DNA of 52,027 nt from Chloroflexota bacterium. GTDB lineage: Bacteria > Chloroflexota > Limnocylindria > P2-11E. This document shows, piece by piece, positions 15,687 through 23,889 of this stretch. Below the pieces are notes generated by a model. That model searched no databases, was not told the origin of the DNA, and saw nothing but the letters and a program-made list of their open reading frames with translations. A program made the translations under genes and the position numbers. Each line of letters begins with the position of its first letter. The first letter of the stretch is position 1. The DNA is taken from NCBI GenBank assembly GCA_028876375.1, contig JAGWSB010000006.1:1-52027 (forward strand). Direction: 5' to 3'.

Positions 15687-16184
15687 ATGGCCAAGGCACT
15701 CCTGACACTGCGCGTGAACGGCGAGCGGCAGACCGTCGCCGCCGAGCCGCATCACACGCTCCTCGAGGTCCTGCGCGAGGATCTCGGCCTCACCGGGACG
15801 AAGCACGGCTGCGAGCTCGGCGAGTGCGGCGCGTGCACCGTCCTCGTCGACGGCGTGCCCGTCCTCTCGTGCCTGACGCTGCCGAGCGAGATCGGCGACG
15901 CGGAGGTGACGACGGTCGAGGGCCTGGCCAAGGGACCGGAGCTGCACCCGCTGCAGACGGCGTTCGCCGAGGAGGCCGCGGCGCAGTGCGGCTACTGCAC
16001 TCCGGGGATGCTCCTGAGCGCGAAGTCGCTCCTCGACCACACGACGGCGCCCACGCGCGAGGAGATGGCCGAGGCCATCGCCGGCAATCTCTGCCGCTGC
16101 ACCGGGTACACCGCCATCTACGAGGCGATCGACAAAGCGGCCGAGCGGATCCGCGAGAAGCAGCCGGCCGGAGCGCGCTCGTGA
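15687..16184 (+). CDS. Molybdenum hydroxylase [2Fe-2S] small subunit (4-hydroxybenzoyl-CoA reductase gamma type)
   Basis: A 165-residue two-cluster ferredoxin-like subunit preceded by GAGAGGGGAG. The N-terminal plant-type [2Fe-2S] site is GCELGECGACTVLVDG with a downstream Cys in VLSCLTL; the C-terminal helical [2Fe-2S] site is QCGYCTPGM and NLCRCTGY. It passes electrons between the molybdenum site and the FAD subunit. There is no signal peptide, so this enzyme is cytoplasmic. Its stop overlaps the GTG of the large subunit. The type assignment comes from the FAD subunit (18567-19607), whose cysteine pattern is that of 4-hydroxybenzoyl-CoA reductase. Confidence 0.93.
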   Translation: MAKALLTLRVNGERQTVAAEPHHTLLEVLREDLGLTGTKHGCELGECGACTVLVDGVPVLSCLTLPSEIGDAEVTTVEGLAKGPELHPLQTAFAEEAAAQCGYCTPGMLLSAKSLLDHTTAPTREEMAEAIAGNLCRCTGYTAIYEAIDKAAERIREKQPAGARS

Positions 16185-18565
16185 GCGAGTTCAGCGTCGT
16201 CGGCAAGCGCCTCCCCAAGGTCAACGTCTGGGCCCACCTCACCGGCACCGCGCGATACGCGGACGACATCCAGCTCCCGCGGATGCTCTACGGCCGCCTG
16301 CTGCGTTCGCCGCACGCGCACGCCCGCATCAAGCGCATCGACACCTCGCGCGCGCTGGCGCGCGAGGGCGTCGTCGCCGTCTGCACCGGCGCGGACATGC
16401 CGGAGCGGATGGGGATCATGCCCTCCACTCAGGACGAGTACGCGCTGGCGCTGGACAAGGTCCGCTACGTCGGCGACCCGGTCGCGGCGGTCGCCGCGGT
16501 CGACGAGGACACCGCGTACGACGCGCTCTCGCTCATCGACGTCGAGTACGAGCCGCTCGAGCCGATCCTCACCGTCGAGGAGGCGCTCACGCGCGAGGAC
16601 GTGAAGATCCACGAGGACTCGGGCCGTCCGGCGAACGTGTTCAAGGACGTGCACCTCGAGTTCGGCGACGTCGAGGGCGGGTTCCAGCGCGCCCACCGGG
16701 TCTACGACAACTGGTACTTCTTCGAGGGGACGACGCACGCGCCGCTGGAGGCGCACTCCGCGGTCGCCTCGTACGACGGCGACGGCAAGCTGACGCTCTG
16801 GACGAGCACGCAGGTCCCCCACTACCTCCACCGCGAGCTCGAGAAGGTCCTCGGCGTACCGCGCTCGAAGATCCGCGTGGTCGCCACGCCCAACGGCGGC
16901 GGCTTCGGCGGCAAGAGCGACCCGTTCGCGCACGAATTCGCCGCGTGCCTCCTGTCGATGCGGACCAAGCGACCGGTGAAGTTCACCCTCGACCGCGAGG
17001 AGGTCTTCTACGCGCACCGCGGACGCCACCCGGTGCTCATGCACTTGAGGACGGGCGTCTCCGCCGAAGGCGACATCACCGCCGTCCACTTCGAGAGCTA
17101 CCTCGACGGCGGGGCGTACGCATCGTACGGGATCGCGACGACCTACTACACCGGCGCGCTCATGACCGTCACCTACAAGCTGCCGGCGTACAAGTTCGAC
17201 GGCGTTCGCGTGTACACGAACAAGCCGGCGTGCGGCCCCAAGCGCGGACACGGCACCACGCAGCCGCGCTTCGCCTTCGAGTGCCAGCTCGACCAGATCG
17301 CCGAGGACCTCGGCCTCGACCCCATCGCCTACCGCGAGCGGATCCTGCAGCCGGCCAACAGCCGGACGGTCAACGGCCTGCGCATCACCTCGATGGGGCT
17401 CGGGCAGTGCCTCGAGGAGGTCAAGCGCTCCACGCGCTTCCCGGAGAAGCACGGGCTGCTCCCGCGCGGCAAGGGCATCGGCGTCGCCGGCAGCGCCTAC
17501 ATCTCGGGCGCGGGGCTGCCCATCTACTGGAACGAGATGCCGCACTCCGGCGCGTCGGTGAAGATCGACCGCGGCGGCGGCGTCACCGTCTACTGCGGCA
17601 CGGCCGAGATCGGACAGGGCTCGGACAACGTCCTCGCGGTCGTCGCCGCGGAGCAGCTCGGCGTCCTCACCGACGACGTGCACGTCGTCTCCGGCGACAC
17701 CTCGCTCGCGCCGGTCGACCTCGGCTCGTACTCCAGCCGCGTCACGTTCATGGCCGGCAACGCCGTCCACGAGGCCGCCGGCAAGCTGCGCGCGCTCGTC
17801 GCCGAGGCCGCCGCGGCGAAGCTCGGGGTCCCGCCCGACCGGATCGGGCTCGCGCAGCGCCGCGTGTACGACCTGGCCGACCCGTCGAAGAGCCTGACCT
17901 TCGCCGAGGCCGCCGTGCTCGCCGAGGCTCGCAACGGCACGCTCGTCTCGGTCGGCTCGTACAAGCCGCCGAAGGGCATCTCCGGCGACTACAAGGGGTC
18001 GGGCGTCGGCCCGACGGCGGCGTACTCGTACCAGGCCGCGGTCGCGGAGGTGAGCGTCGACCTCGAGACGGGCATCGTCACCGTCGACCGCATCACCGAG
18101 GCGCACGACTGCGGACGCGCGCTCAACCCGCCCGCCGTCGAGGGTCAGATCGAGGGCGCCGCGTACATGGGCTACGGCGAGGCGCTCGCCGAGGAGCAGG
18201 TGTTCCGCGGCGGCCTGCACAAGAAGCCGTCGCTGCTCGAGTACAAGCTCCCGACGTCGATGGACACGCCCGAGATGAAGGCGATCATCGTCGAGACGAT
18301 CGACCCCGAGGGCCCCTTCGGCGCGAAGGAGGCGGGCGAGGGCCCGCTCAACCCGGTCATCCCGGCGATCGCGAACGCCGTCTACGACGCGATCGGCGTC
18401 CGCTTCGACGAGACGCCCATCACGCCGGCGAAGGTGCTCGACGCGCTGCAGAAGAGCAAGAGCCGGGTGGGTCCCGAGGGCCTCTCGTCGCAGCGCGACC
18501 CGAAGGCCGCGCTGCGGCGGCTCCACGCGACCACGGACGCGCGCGAGAAGAAGAAGGTGATGTGA
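16181..18565 (+). CDS. Molybdenum hydroxylase large subunit (xanthine-oxidase family, 4-hydroxybenzoyl-CoA reductase alpha-like)
   Basis: A 794-residue molybdopterin-binding subunit. GTG 16181 overlaps the small-subunit TGA; the track ORF is over-extended. Domain order is an a/b-hammerhead (TARYADDIQLPRMLYGRLLRSPHAHARI) then the Mo domains. Cofactor-binding motifs are NGGGFGGKSD, CGPKRGHGT and TAEIGQGSDN; the catalytic glutamate is expected in GAKEAGEGP. There is no CoxL-type AYRCSFR motif, so it is not an aerobic CO dehydrogenase. With the FAD subunit it most resembles reductases that remove the para-hydroxyl group of 4-hydroxybenzoyl-CoA. A hydroxylase acting on a related substrate is equally possible. 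Confidence 0.88.
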   Translation: MSEFSVVGKRLPKVNVWAHLTGTARYADDIQLPRMLYGRLLRSPHAHARIKRIDTSRALAREGVVAVCTGADMPERMGIMPSTQDEYALALDKVRYVGDPVAAVAAVDEDTAYDALSLIDVEYEPLEPILTVEEALTREDVKIHEDSGRPANVFKDVHLEFGDVEGGFQRAHRVYDNWYFFEGTTHAPLEAHSAVASYDGDGKLTLWTSTQVPHYLHRELEKVLGVPRSKIRVVATPNGGGFGGKSDPFAHEFAACLLSMRTKRPVKFTLDREEVFYAHRGRHPVLMHLRTGVSAEGDITAVHFESYLDGGAYASYGIATTYYTGALMTVTYKLPAYKFDGVRVYTNKPACGPKRGHGTTQPRFAFECQLDQIAEDLGLDPIAYRERILQPANSRTVNGLRITSMGLGQCLEEVKRSTRFPEKHGLLPRGKGIGVAGSAYISGAGLPIYWNEMPHSGASVKIDRGGGVTVYCGTAEIGQGSDNVLAVVAAEQLGVLTDDVHVVSGDTSLAPVDLGSYSSRVTFMAGNAVHEAAGKLRALVAEAAAAKLGVPPDRIGLAQRRVYDLADPSKSLTFAEAAVLAEARNGTLVSVGSYKPPKGISGDYKGSGVGPTAAYSYQAAVAEVSVDLETGIVTVDRITEAHDCGRALNPPAVEGQIEGAAYMGYGEALAEEQVFRGGLHKKPSLLEYKLPTSMDTPEMKAIIVETIDPEGPFGAKEAGEGPLNPVIPAIANAVYDAIGVRFDETPITPAKVLDALQKSKSRVGPEGLSSQRDPKAALRRLHATTDAREKKKVM

Positions 18566-18566
18566 G

Positions 18567-19607
18567 GTGTTGAGACTCCCGCGCTTCCGCATGGAGGTCC
18601 CGCGCACCCTCGACGAGGCCGCGCGCGTGCTGCGTGAGCTCGGCGCCGGTCAGCAGGATCCCGGAACGACGGGCATGCCCGGGATGAAGGTCCTGATGGT
18701 CGCCGGCGGCACCGACGTGTATCCGAACATGAAGCGCCGGCAGCTCACGCCCGAGGTCCTCGTGTCGCTCCGCCGTGCGCTCGCGCGTGACGTCCGCGCC
18801 GACGGTCCGTCGGCGGGCGTGACGATCGGCGCGGGCGCGACGCTCTCGAGCGTGAGCGCGCACCCGGTGGTCCGCTCGCGCTACGCCGCGCTCGCGATGG
18901 CCGCCGGCCTGGTGAGCACGCCGCAGCTGCGGAACATGGGGACGATCGGCGGGAACGTCTGCCTCGACACTCGCTGCAACTGGTACGACGAGTCGCAGTT
19001 CTGGCGGACCGCCGAGGGCTTCTGCATGAAGACGCACCCGAACGTGGTCTGCCGCGTCGCGACGTCGAGTCCGCGGTGCCTCGCCGTCGCCAGCGCCGAC
19101 ACCGTCCCCGCACTGCTCGCGCTCGGCGCGACGGTGCGGATCCAGAGCGCCCAGGGCGAGCGGAGCGTCGACCTCGGCGAGCTGTACCGCGAGGACGGCA
19201 TCCGCTACCTCACGATCGCGCGCGACGAGATCGTGAGCGCGGTCGAGCTCCCGCCCGCCGAGGGCTGGCGCAGCACGTACCTCAAGCTGCGCGACCGCGG
19301 CTCGTTCGACTTCCCCATCGTCGGCCTCGCGGCCGCCGTGCGCATGGACGGCGAACGCGTCGCCGGAGCGCGGGTGGCGCTCACGGCGGTGGCCTCGCGG
19401 CCGATCCTCGTCGACGCCGCGGCGGCGGCGCTGCGCGGGTCGCGCCTCGACGACGCGGCCATCGAGGCCGCGGCGGAGGCCGCGTTCAAGGCGGCGCGTC
19501 CGATGGACAACACCTCGGGGACGATCGCGCAGCGCAAGCGGACGGTGTCCGTGTTCGCGACCCGCGCGCTGCGGGAGCTGAGGGAGCGTCGAGCGGAGGC
19601 GGCCTGA
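18567..19607 (+). CDS. Molybdenum hydroxylase FAD subunit with extra [4Fe-4S] loop (4-hydroxybenzoyl-CoA reductase beta type)
   Basis: A 346-residue FAD-binding subunit (GTG 18567). FAD motifs are VAGGTDVYPN near residue 51 and RNMGTIGGN near 125. Directly after comes a loop with four cysteines: DTRCNWYD, GFCMK, VVCRV and SPRCLAV, spaced C-x15-C-x8-C-x8-C. In 4-hydroxybenzoyl-CoA reductase (HcrB) a similarly placed four-Cys insertion binds an additional [4Fe-4S] cluster that lets electrons reach a low-potential substrate. This is the best evidence that the triad belongs to that type. The stop overlaps the next ATG by 1 nt (TGATG). Substrate specificity is still inferred. Confidence 0.88.
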   Translation: MLRLPRFRMEVPRTLDEAARVLRELGAGQQDPGTTGMPGMKVLMVAGGTDVYPNMKRRQLTPEVLVSLRRALARDVRADGPSAGVTIGAGATLSSVSAHPVVRSRYAALAMAAGLVSTPQLRNMGTIGGNVCLDTRCNWYDESQFWRTAEGFCMKTHPNVVCRVATSSPRCLAVASADTVPALLALGATVRIQSAQGERSVDLGELYREDGIRYLTIARDEIVSAVELPPAEGWRSTYLKLRDRGSFDFPIVGLAAAVRMDGERVAGARVALTAVASRPILVDAAAAALRGSRLDDAAIEAAAEAAFKAARPMDNTSGTIAQRKRTVSVFATRALRELRERRAEAA

Positions 19608-20182
19608 TGGGATCCCTCGGCATCGTCCCGGCCGCCGGAGCGGCGGAGCGGTTCGGGAGCGCGAAGCTGCTCGCGGACGTCGGCGGCGCGCCGCTCCTCG
19701 AGCGCACCATCCGCGCGCTGCTCGACGGCGGCGTCGAGCGGGTCGTGGTGGTGCTCGGGCCCGAGGGCGCGCCCATGCGCGAGGGCATCCCCGTGCTCGG
19801 CGACGCGCGCGTCTCCGTCGGGGTGAACGAGCACCCCGAGAACGGGATGTTCTCCTCGATCCAGGCCGGACTGCGCGTCGGCGAGGGTGACCCCATCCTC
19901 GTCCTCCCGGGCGACATGCCGTACGTCGACAAGGCGACGGTCGCCTCGCTCCTCCGCTCGTACCGCGAGCGCGCGACCATCACCTCGCCGAAGTACCAGG
20001 GGAAGCGCGGCCATCCGGTCGTCATCCCCGGGAAGTACCGGGAGGAGATCCTGCGGGCCGAGCGCTCGGTGACGCTCCACGAGGTCATCAAGGCGCACCT
20101 GGCCGAGAGGGTGGACATGGACGTCTACGATCGTGGGATCGTGCGTGACGTCGACGTCCCGTCCGACCTGGAGGCGTCTTGA
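19607..20182 (+). CDS. MobA/MocA-like nucleotidyltransferase (molybdenum cofactor)
   Basis: A 191-residue NTP-transferase-fold protein. The nucleotide-binding motif is IVPAAGAAERFGSAKLL (residues about 5-21; canonical LAAGxSxRxGxxK). The metal-binding Asp is in LPGDMPYVDKATV, and GKRGHPVVIPGKYREEIL is the motif that separates MocA (CTP, MCD cofactor) from MobA. It probably makes the molybdopterin cytosine dinucleotide form of the cofactor used by xanthine-oxidase-family enzymes. It is tightly coupled between the FAD subunit and XdhC, so a dedicated role in maturing this triad is likely. A second, divergent copy at 35318-35911 accompanies the third triad. Confidence 0.85.
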   Translation: MGSLGIVPAAGAAERFGSAKLLADVGGAPLLERTIRALLDGGVERVVVVLGPEGAPMREGIPVLGDARVSVGVNEHPENGMFSSIQAGLRVGEGDPILVLPGDMPYVDKATVASLLRSYRERATITSPKYQGKRGHPVVIPGKYREEILRAERSVTLHEVIKAHLAERVDMDVYDRGIVRDVDVPSDLEAS

Positions 20183-21330
20183 GAGAGATCTACCAGCGCA
20201 TGGCCGAGCTGGAGCGCGAGGGCCGCCGCTACGCGGTGTGCACCGTCGTGCGCACGGTCGGCTCCACGCCGCAGGTGGTGGGCGCGAAGATGATCGTCGA
20301 CGACCTCGGCCGGCTGACGGGCACGCTCGGCGGCGGATGCGTCGAGGGCGACGCGTTCGAGGAAGCGCGGACGGTCCTGCGGACCGGCGAGACCTCGCTG
20401 CGCGAGTACGAGCTGACCGAGGACCTGGCGTGGGACACGGGGCTCGTGTGCGGCGGGACGATGTGGATCTGGATCGAGCCCGGCGAGCGCGCGCTCACCG
20501 TCGACGGGCGCGACGTCCTCGGCGACCTCCTCGTGGCGTCGACGGGCGGGCATCCCGTGGCCCTCGCGACGCTGCTGCGGAAGAACGGGCGCGACATCGC
20601 GCCGGCGTCCCGCCTCGTCGTCGAGACCGACGGACGGACGGCAGGAGCGCTGGGCGACGCGACGCTCGACGCGAAAGCGCGCGAGGTCGCACTCGAGGCG
20701 CTGCGCCAGGGCACGGCGCGCGTCGTGCCGCTCGACGCGGGCAACGAGCTCCTGGTGGAGCCCGTCGTCGCGAAGCCGCGCCTGGTCATCGCGGGCGGCG
20801 GCCACGTCGGCCTCGCCATCGCTCGCATGGCGACGCTCCTCGAGTACGAGGTGACGGTCATCGACGACCGCCCCGACTTCGCGACGCGCGAGCGGTTCCC
20901 GGACGGCGTCGAGGTGATGCAGGCGGACATGGTCGAGGCGCTCGAGACGATGCCGATCGGCTGGAACACGTTCGTCGTCATCGCCACGCGCGGGCACAAG
21001 CTCGACTCGCACTGCCTGCGCGCGGCGGTGAAGACGCAGGCGCGCTACGTCGGGCTGCTCGGGAGCCGGCGCAAGACGATCCTCGTCGAGCGCATGCTGC
21101 GCGACGAGGGCGTGCCCGAGGAGCGGCTGCGCGACGTTCACGCGCCGATCGGGCTCGACCTCGGCGGCCGCACCCCGCCGGAGATCGCGCTCGCGATCAT
21201 GGCCGAGCTCTCGAAGGAGCGGTTCGGCGGCAGCGGCCGTCCGCTCCGCCTCTCCGGGGAGCTGTACGAGCGCGCCGTCGCGAAAGCGGCCGCGCCCGGA
21301 GGCAGCGAAGCCGTCCGCCGTGAAGACTGA
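20179..21330 (+). CDS. xdhC: XdhC/CoxI-family molybdenum hydroxylase maturation protein
   Basis: A 383-residue two-domain maturation factor. TTG 20179 overlaps the upstream stop (TTGA). The N-terminal XdhC/CoxI domain has VRTVGSTPQVVGAKMIV, GTLGGGCVEGD (residues about 48-58) and GLVCGGTM. The C-terminal Rossmann domain begins PRLVIAGGGHVGLAIAR and ends HAPIGLDLGGRTPPEIALAIMAEL. Proteins of this type bind the molybdenum cofactor, oversee its sulfuration and insert it into apo-hydroxylase. Its place after the hydroxylase triad and the MocA-like gene supports that role. It may also serve the other two triads in this window. Confidence 0.93.
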   Translation: MREIYQRMAELEREGRRYAVCTVVRTVGSTPQVVGAKMIVDDLGRLTGTLGGGCVEGDAFEEARTVLRTGETSLREYELTEDLAWDTGLVCGGTMWIWIEPGERALTVDGRDVLGDLLVASTGGHPVALATLLRKNGRDIAPASRLVVETDGRTAGALGDATLDAKAREVALEALRQGTARVVPLDAGNELLVEPVVAKPRLVIAGGGHVGLAIARMATLLEYEVTVIDDRPDFATRERFPDGVEVMQADMVEALETMPIGWNTFVVIATRGHKLDSHCLRAAVKTQARYVGLLGSRRKTILVERMLRDEGVPEERLRDVHAPIGLDLGGRTPPEIALAIMAELSKERFGGSGRPLRLSGELYERAVAKAAAPGGSEAVRRED

Positions 21331-21898
21331 GGTCGACGCGATAGCGACCAGCGTCGCCGACCGTCGAGGCACGTTCGTCGGGTCCGCGCGGCTGGAGATG
21401 CCGCTCATGCCCGCCGTGCTCCTCGACGCGTTCGTGGCCCGCGATCGCGCCGCGATCGCGCGCATCGCCGGCTATGCCGTCCCGGACTCCTTCCCCGCCG
21501 ACGAGGACCTGCCGTTCCTGCGCTTCCGCAGGGAGCAGCTCGCGCGCGATCCCGCGCGCTATCCGTGGTCGGTGCGCGCCATCGTGCGCAAGGCCGACCG
21601 CAGGATGGTCGGGTTCGTGAACTTCCACGGCGCGCCCGGCGTCAACGACGTCGCCGCGCCGGACGCCCTCGAGCTCGGCTGGTCCGTGTTCCCCGAGGAG
21701 CGCCGTCGCGGCTACGCCACCGAGACCGCCCGCGCGCTCATGGAGTGGGCGGCCCGGTCGTACGGGATCACGCACTTCATCTCGGCGACGACGCGCGAGA
21801 ACGACGCGTCGCTGCGCGTCCACGCCAAGCTCGGGTTCGCCGCGACGGGCGAGGTCATCGACGGGGAGATCGTCTTCGAGCTGCGCCTCACGAAGTGA
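21320..21898 (+). CDS. GNAT-family N-acetyltransferase (RimJ/RimL-like)
   Basis: A 192-residue acetyltransferase starting at GTG 21320, overlapping xdhC by 11 nt. It has the RimJ/RimL-type features: LEMPLMPAVLLDAFVARD at the start, WSVRAIVRKADRRMVGFVNFHG in the central beta strands, LELGWSVFPEERRRGYATETARALMEWA as the acetyl-CoA-binding motif (V/IxxxxRgxGxA-like, residues about 113-140), and NDASLRVHAKLGF near the end. The substrate is unknown. It is co-transcribed with the hydroxylase genes by overlap but may be unrelated in function. Confidence 0.85.
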   Translation: MKTEVDAIATSVADRRGTFVGSARLEMPLMPAVLLDAFVARDRAAIARIAGYAVPDSFPADEDLPFLRFRREQLARDPARYPWSVRAIVRKADRRMVGFVNFHGAPGVNDVAAPDALELGWSVFPEERRRGYATETARALMEWAARSYGITHFISATTRENDASLRVHAKLGFAATGEVIDGEIVFELRLTK

Positions 21899-22557
21899 AG
21901 AGGCGCTGGCCGGTCGCGGCGGTCGCGGTCGCCGCGAGCGCCGCGGCCGTCGCACTGTCGCGGGACCGTCTCGCGCGCGCCATCGCCAACGTACGCGCGT
22001 TCTCCGCGCCGACCGCCGGCCTCTACGACGCGCTCGCCTCGCCGGTGCTCGACGGCTTCTTCACCCGCGTCGCGGACGACGTCCTCGCCGGCCGGGAGAG
22101 CGCGCGCATCGTCGAGATCGGAGCGGGGCCCGGCCGCCTCGCCTCACGGGTCGCCGAGCTGGGCCGCGGCGCGAGCGTCGTCGCCAGCGACGTCGCGCCG
22201 GCGATGCTGGCGCGCGCGGCATCGTGGGCCGACCGCTCCGGCGTCGGGGAGCGCGTGCGCTTCGTCCTCGCGGACGTGACGGCGCTCCCGTTCGCGGACG
22301 CGAGCTTCGACGCCGTGGTCACGACCCTCTCGCTCCATCACTGGCCCGATGCGCGCGTCGGCCTCGCCGAGGTGCGGCGCGTGCTGCGGCCGGGCGGCAT
22401 CGCGCGCGTGTACGACATCGCCGACTGGGTCACCCGCTTCGAGCCCGGCGGCAACCGCATCCGGGGCGAGACGCTCTTCACCGACGGCTGGACGAAGCGG
22501 ACCGAGGCGCACGTCGGGCCGGTACCGCTCCTCTACCGTGCCGACCTCAGCGTCTAG
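21895..22557 (+). CDS. Class I SAM-dependent methyltransferase with N-terminal membrane segment
   Basis: A 220-residue methyltransferase. GTG 21895 overlaps the GNAT stop (GTGA). Residues about 4-20 (WPVAAVAVAASAAAVAL) form a probable membrane anchor. The SAM site is VEIGAGPGRLAS (motif I, about residue 65), followed by VASDVAPAML, ADVTALPFADASFDAVVTTLSLHHW and VLRPGGIARVYDI. The C-terminus is short and ends soon after the seventh strand region. It resembles ubiquinone/menaquinone-type or small-molecule methyltransferases (PF08241). The function is unknown. Its TAG shares CTAG with the stop of the convergent amidohydrolase. Confidence 0.83.
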   Translation: MKRRWPVAAVAVAASAAAVALSRDRLARAIANVRAFSAPTAGLYDALASPVLDGFFTRVADDVLAGRESARIVEIGAGPGRLASRVAELGRGASVVASDVAPAMLARAASWADRSGVGERVRFVLADVTALPFADASFDAVVTTLSLHHWPDARVGLAEVRRVLRPGGIARVYDIADWVTRFEPGGNRIRGETLFTDGWTKRTEAHVGPVPLLYRADLSV

Positions 22558-23585
22558 CGCGGGGCGATCGACCCCTGGCGCGCGGCCGCGGCCTGCAGGC
22601 TCTCCGCGTTGTTGAGGATCCGCAGGGCCGTGCCGCTGAAGATCTCGTCGCGGTCGGCCTGCGGCACGTCGAGCTCCGCGATCGAGCTCACGGCGCGGTC
22701 GATCGATCCGAGCAGGTGCGGGTAGTCGCTCCCCATGAGCATGTGATCGGCGCCGACGAGGCCGCGGACGTACGTGAGCGACGGCCGGCTGAACGACACC
22801 GTGTCGTAGTAGAGGCGCTTGAGGTACACGCTCGGCAGCTCGTCGATGTTCGCCTTCGTCTCGGCGAAGTCGCGCCAGCCGTTGTCCATGCGCTCCATGA
22901 GGTAGGGCACGGCGCCCCCGAGGTGCGCGACGATCCAGCGGATGCCGGAGAGGTCGCGGAGCAGACCGCTGAAGCACAGCCGCGCGACGGCGAGCGTCGT
23001 GTCGAACGGGAAGCCGATGATCGGCCCGAGGACGTACTCGGAGAACGGCTCGGCCGCGGCGGGGAGCATGGGGTGGAGGAGGACGCAGACCCTCATGCGG
23101 TGCGCCTCCTCGAGGAACGGCCGGTAGCGCGGGTCGCTGAGCGGGCGGCCGTTGACGTTGCTGAGGAGGATCACGCCGCTGAGCTTCAGCTCGTCGATGG
23201 CGCGGTGGAGCTCGCGCAGGGCCGCGTCGGGATCGTCCATGGGGATCGAGGCGAAGCCGCGGAGGCGCGCCGGCCGTTCCGCGATCTCCTGGGCGTACGA
23301 ATCGTTGACCAGGCGGGCGACCTCGGGCTGTTGCGACGGCTCGGCGAAGTACACGTTGGGCGTGGAGAGCGACAGGACGGCGACGTCGATCCCGGCGCGG
23401 TCCATGTCCTCGATGCGCTTTCCGATGTCCGTCATCGGCGGCGTGATGCCGAAGAAGCGTGACCCCTTGTAGCGGATGATCCGCCGTCCCGTCGGATCGG
23501 CGGCGAAGGAGAAGTCCGACCGGCTGCGCTCGATCAGGCGGAAGAACTCGGCCGGGTAATGGTGCGTGTGGACGTCGATGCGCAT
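22554..23585 (-). CDS. Amidohydrolase-2 family (ACMSD-like decarboxylase/hydrolase) with intact metal motif
   Basis: A 343-residue TIM-barrel enzyme. The N-terminal MRIDVHTHHYP carries the full HxH motif, unlike the two relatives at 1690 and 5857. Further landmarks are GVILLSNVNGRPLSDPRY, VCVLLHPMLP with a metal His, WIVAHLGGAVPYLMERMD and MLMGSDYPHLLG with the conserved Asp. The overall pattern fits ACMSD and related non-oxidative decarboxylases or cyclic-amide and lactone hydrolases. It sits 21 nt downstream of a small gene on the same strand, but has its own leaderless-type -10 (TATCGT, 6 nt before ATG 23585). Confidence 0.87.
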   Translation of the reverse strand: MRIDVHTHHYPAEFFRLIERSRSDFSFAADPTGRRIIRYKGSRFFGITPPMTDIGKRIEDMDRAGIDVAVLSLSTPNVYFAEPSQQPEVARLVNDSYAQEIAERPARLRGFASIPMDDPDAALRELHRAIDELKLSGVILLSNVNGRPLSDPRYRPFLEEAHRMRVCVLLHPMLPAAAEPFSEYVLGPIIGFPFDTTLAVARLCFSGLLRDLSGIRWIVAHLGGAVPYLMERMDNGWRDFAETKANIDELPSVYLKRLYYDTVSFSRPSLTYVRGLVGADHMLMGSDYPHLLGSIDRAVSSIAELDVPQADRDEIFSGTALRILNNAESLQAAAARQGSIAPR

Positions 23586-23591
23586 GCGCGG

Positions 23592-23597
23592 ACGATA
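23592..23597 (-). promoter_or_regulatory. Predicted -10 element TATCGT for a leaderless mRNA
   Basis: Minus-strand TATCGT, then CCGCGC, then ATG 23585. There is no Shine-Dalgarno sequence. It is located in the 21-nt gap behind the small gene ending at 23607. Confidence 0.55.
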
Positions 23598-23606
23598 TCC
23601 CTGGGC

Positions 23607-23831
23607 CTACTCCTCCCGGATCTCGTTCACGTCCTGCGGGTGCGGCGGACGGCGCTCGGGTCGGTCCGACGGCGCCGCCGGCGAGCCGCGGTCCCCGGGC
23701 GGGGCCCCCTGGTCGCGCTCGACCTCGCGCTCGCGCAGCATGCCCTCGGCGCGCTCGCCGCCCTTGCGCCCCGGCGGGGGCATCGGGATGGCTTCGTCGC
23801 TATGGCTGTCCTGCTCGTCCGGTCGGCCCAT
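23607..23831 (-). CDS. Small highly charged hypothetical protein
   Basis: A 74-residue protein read from ATG 23831, with a clear ribosome-binding site GGGGAGGTG 5 nt upstream. The track shows only a longer ORF that overlaps the ArsA gene. It is rich in Asp, Glu, Arg, Pro and Gly (DEQDSHSDEAIPMPPPGRKG; EGMLREREVERDQG), has no hydrophobic core and no Cys, and is probably disordered. The strong ribosome-binding site is the main evidence that it is real. It is divergent from the ArsA-type ATPase across about 58 bp and upstream of the amidohydrolase. No function can be assigned. Confidence 0.6.
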   Translation of the reverse strand: MGRPDEQDSHSDEAIPMPPPGRKGGERAEGMLREREVERDQGAPPGDRGSPAAPSDRPERRPPHPQDVNEIREE

Positions 23832-23876
23832 CACGCACCTCCCCGAACGACCGAGGGCAGGGCACGTGCCAGCGGT

Positions 23877-23882
23877 TATGGT
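23877..23882 (+). promoter_or_regulatory. Predicted -10 element TATGGT for a leaderless mRNA
   Basis: TATGGT, 7 nt, then ATG 23890 of the ArsA-type ATPase. GGGGAGG directly abuts the ATG with zero spacing, too close to work as a normal ribosome-binding site. A perfect palindrome GGCACGTGCC lies just upstream at 23861-23870. Confidence 0.5.
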
Positions 23883-23889
23883 GGGGAGG

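Noticed and set aside
16181-18565. Aerobic CO dehydrogenase large subunit (CoxL)
   Set aside because: None of the three Mo subunits has the AYRCSFR active-site motif of form I CoxL, and the FAD subunits carry a four-Cys loop not typical of CoxM.
16118-18607. Very long minus-strand ORF (829 aa) opposite the first Mo subunit, and similar long opposite-strand ORFs (for example 30413-33001, 45359-48193, 8829-10700)
   Set aside because: They are mirror frames of well-supported genes, rich in Arg/Val/Asp/His, and show no recognisable motif; long shadows are expected at this GC content.
23878-23889. ATG 23878 as start of the ArsA-type ATPase
   Set aside because: It has no ribosome-binding site and overlaps the predicted -10 TATGGT; ATG 23890 gives the conventional N-terminus. 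It is kept as an alternative only.
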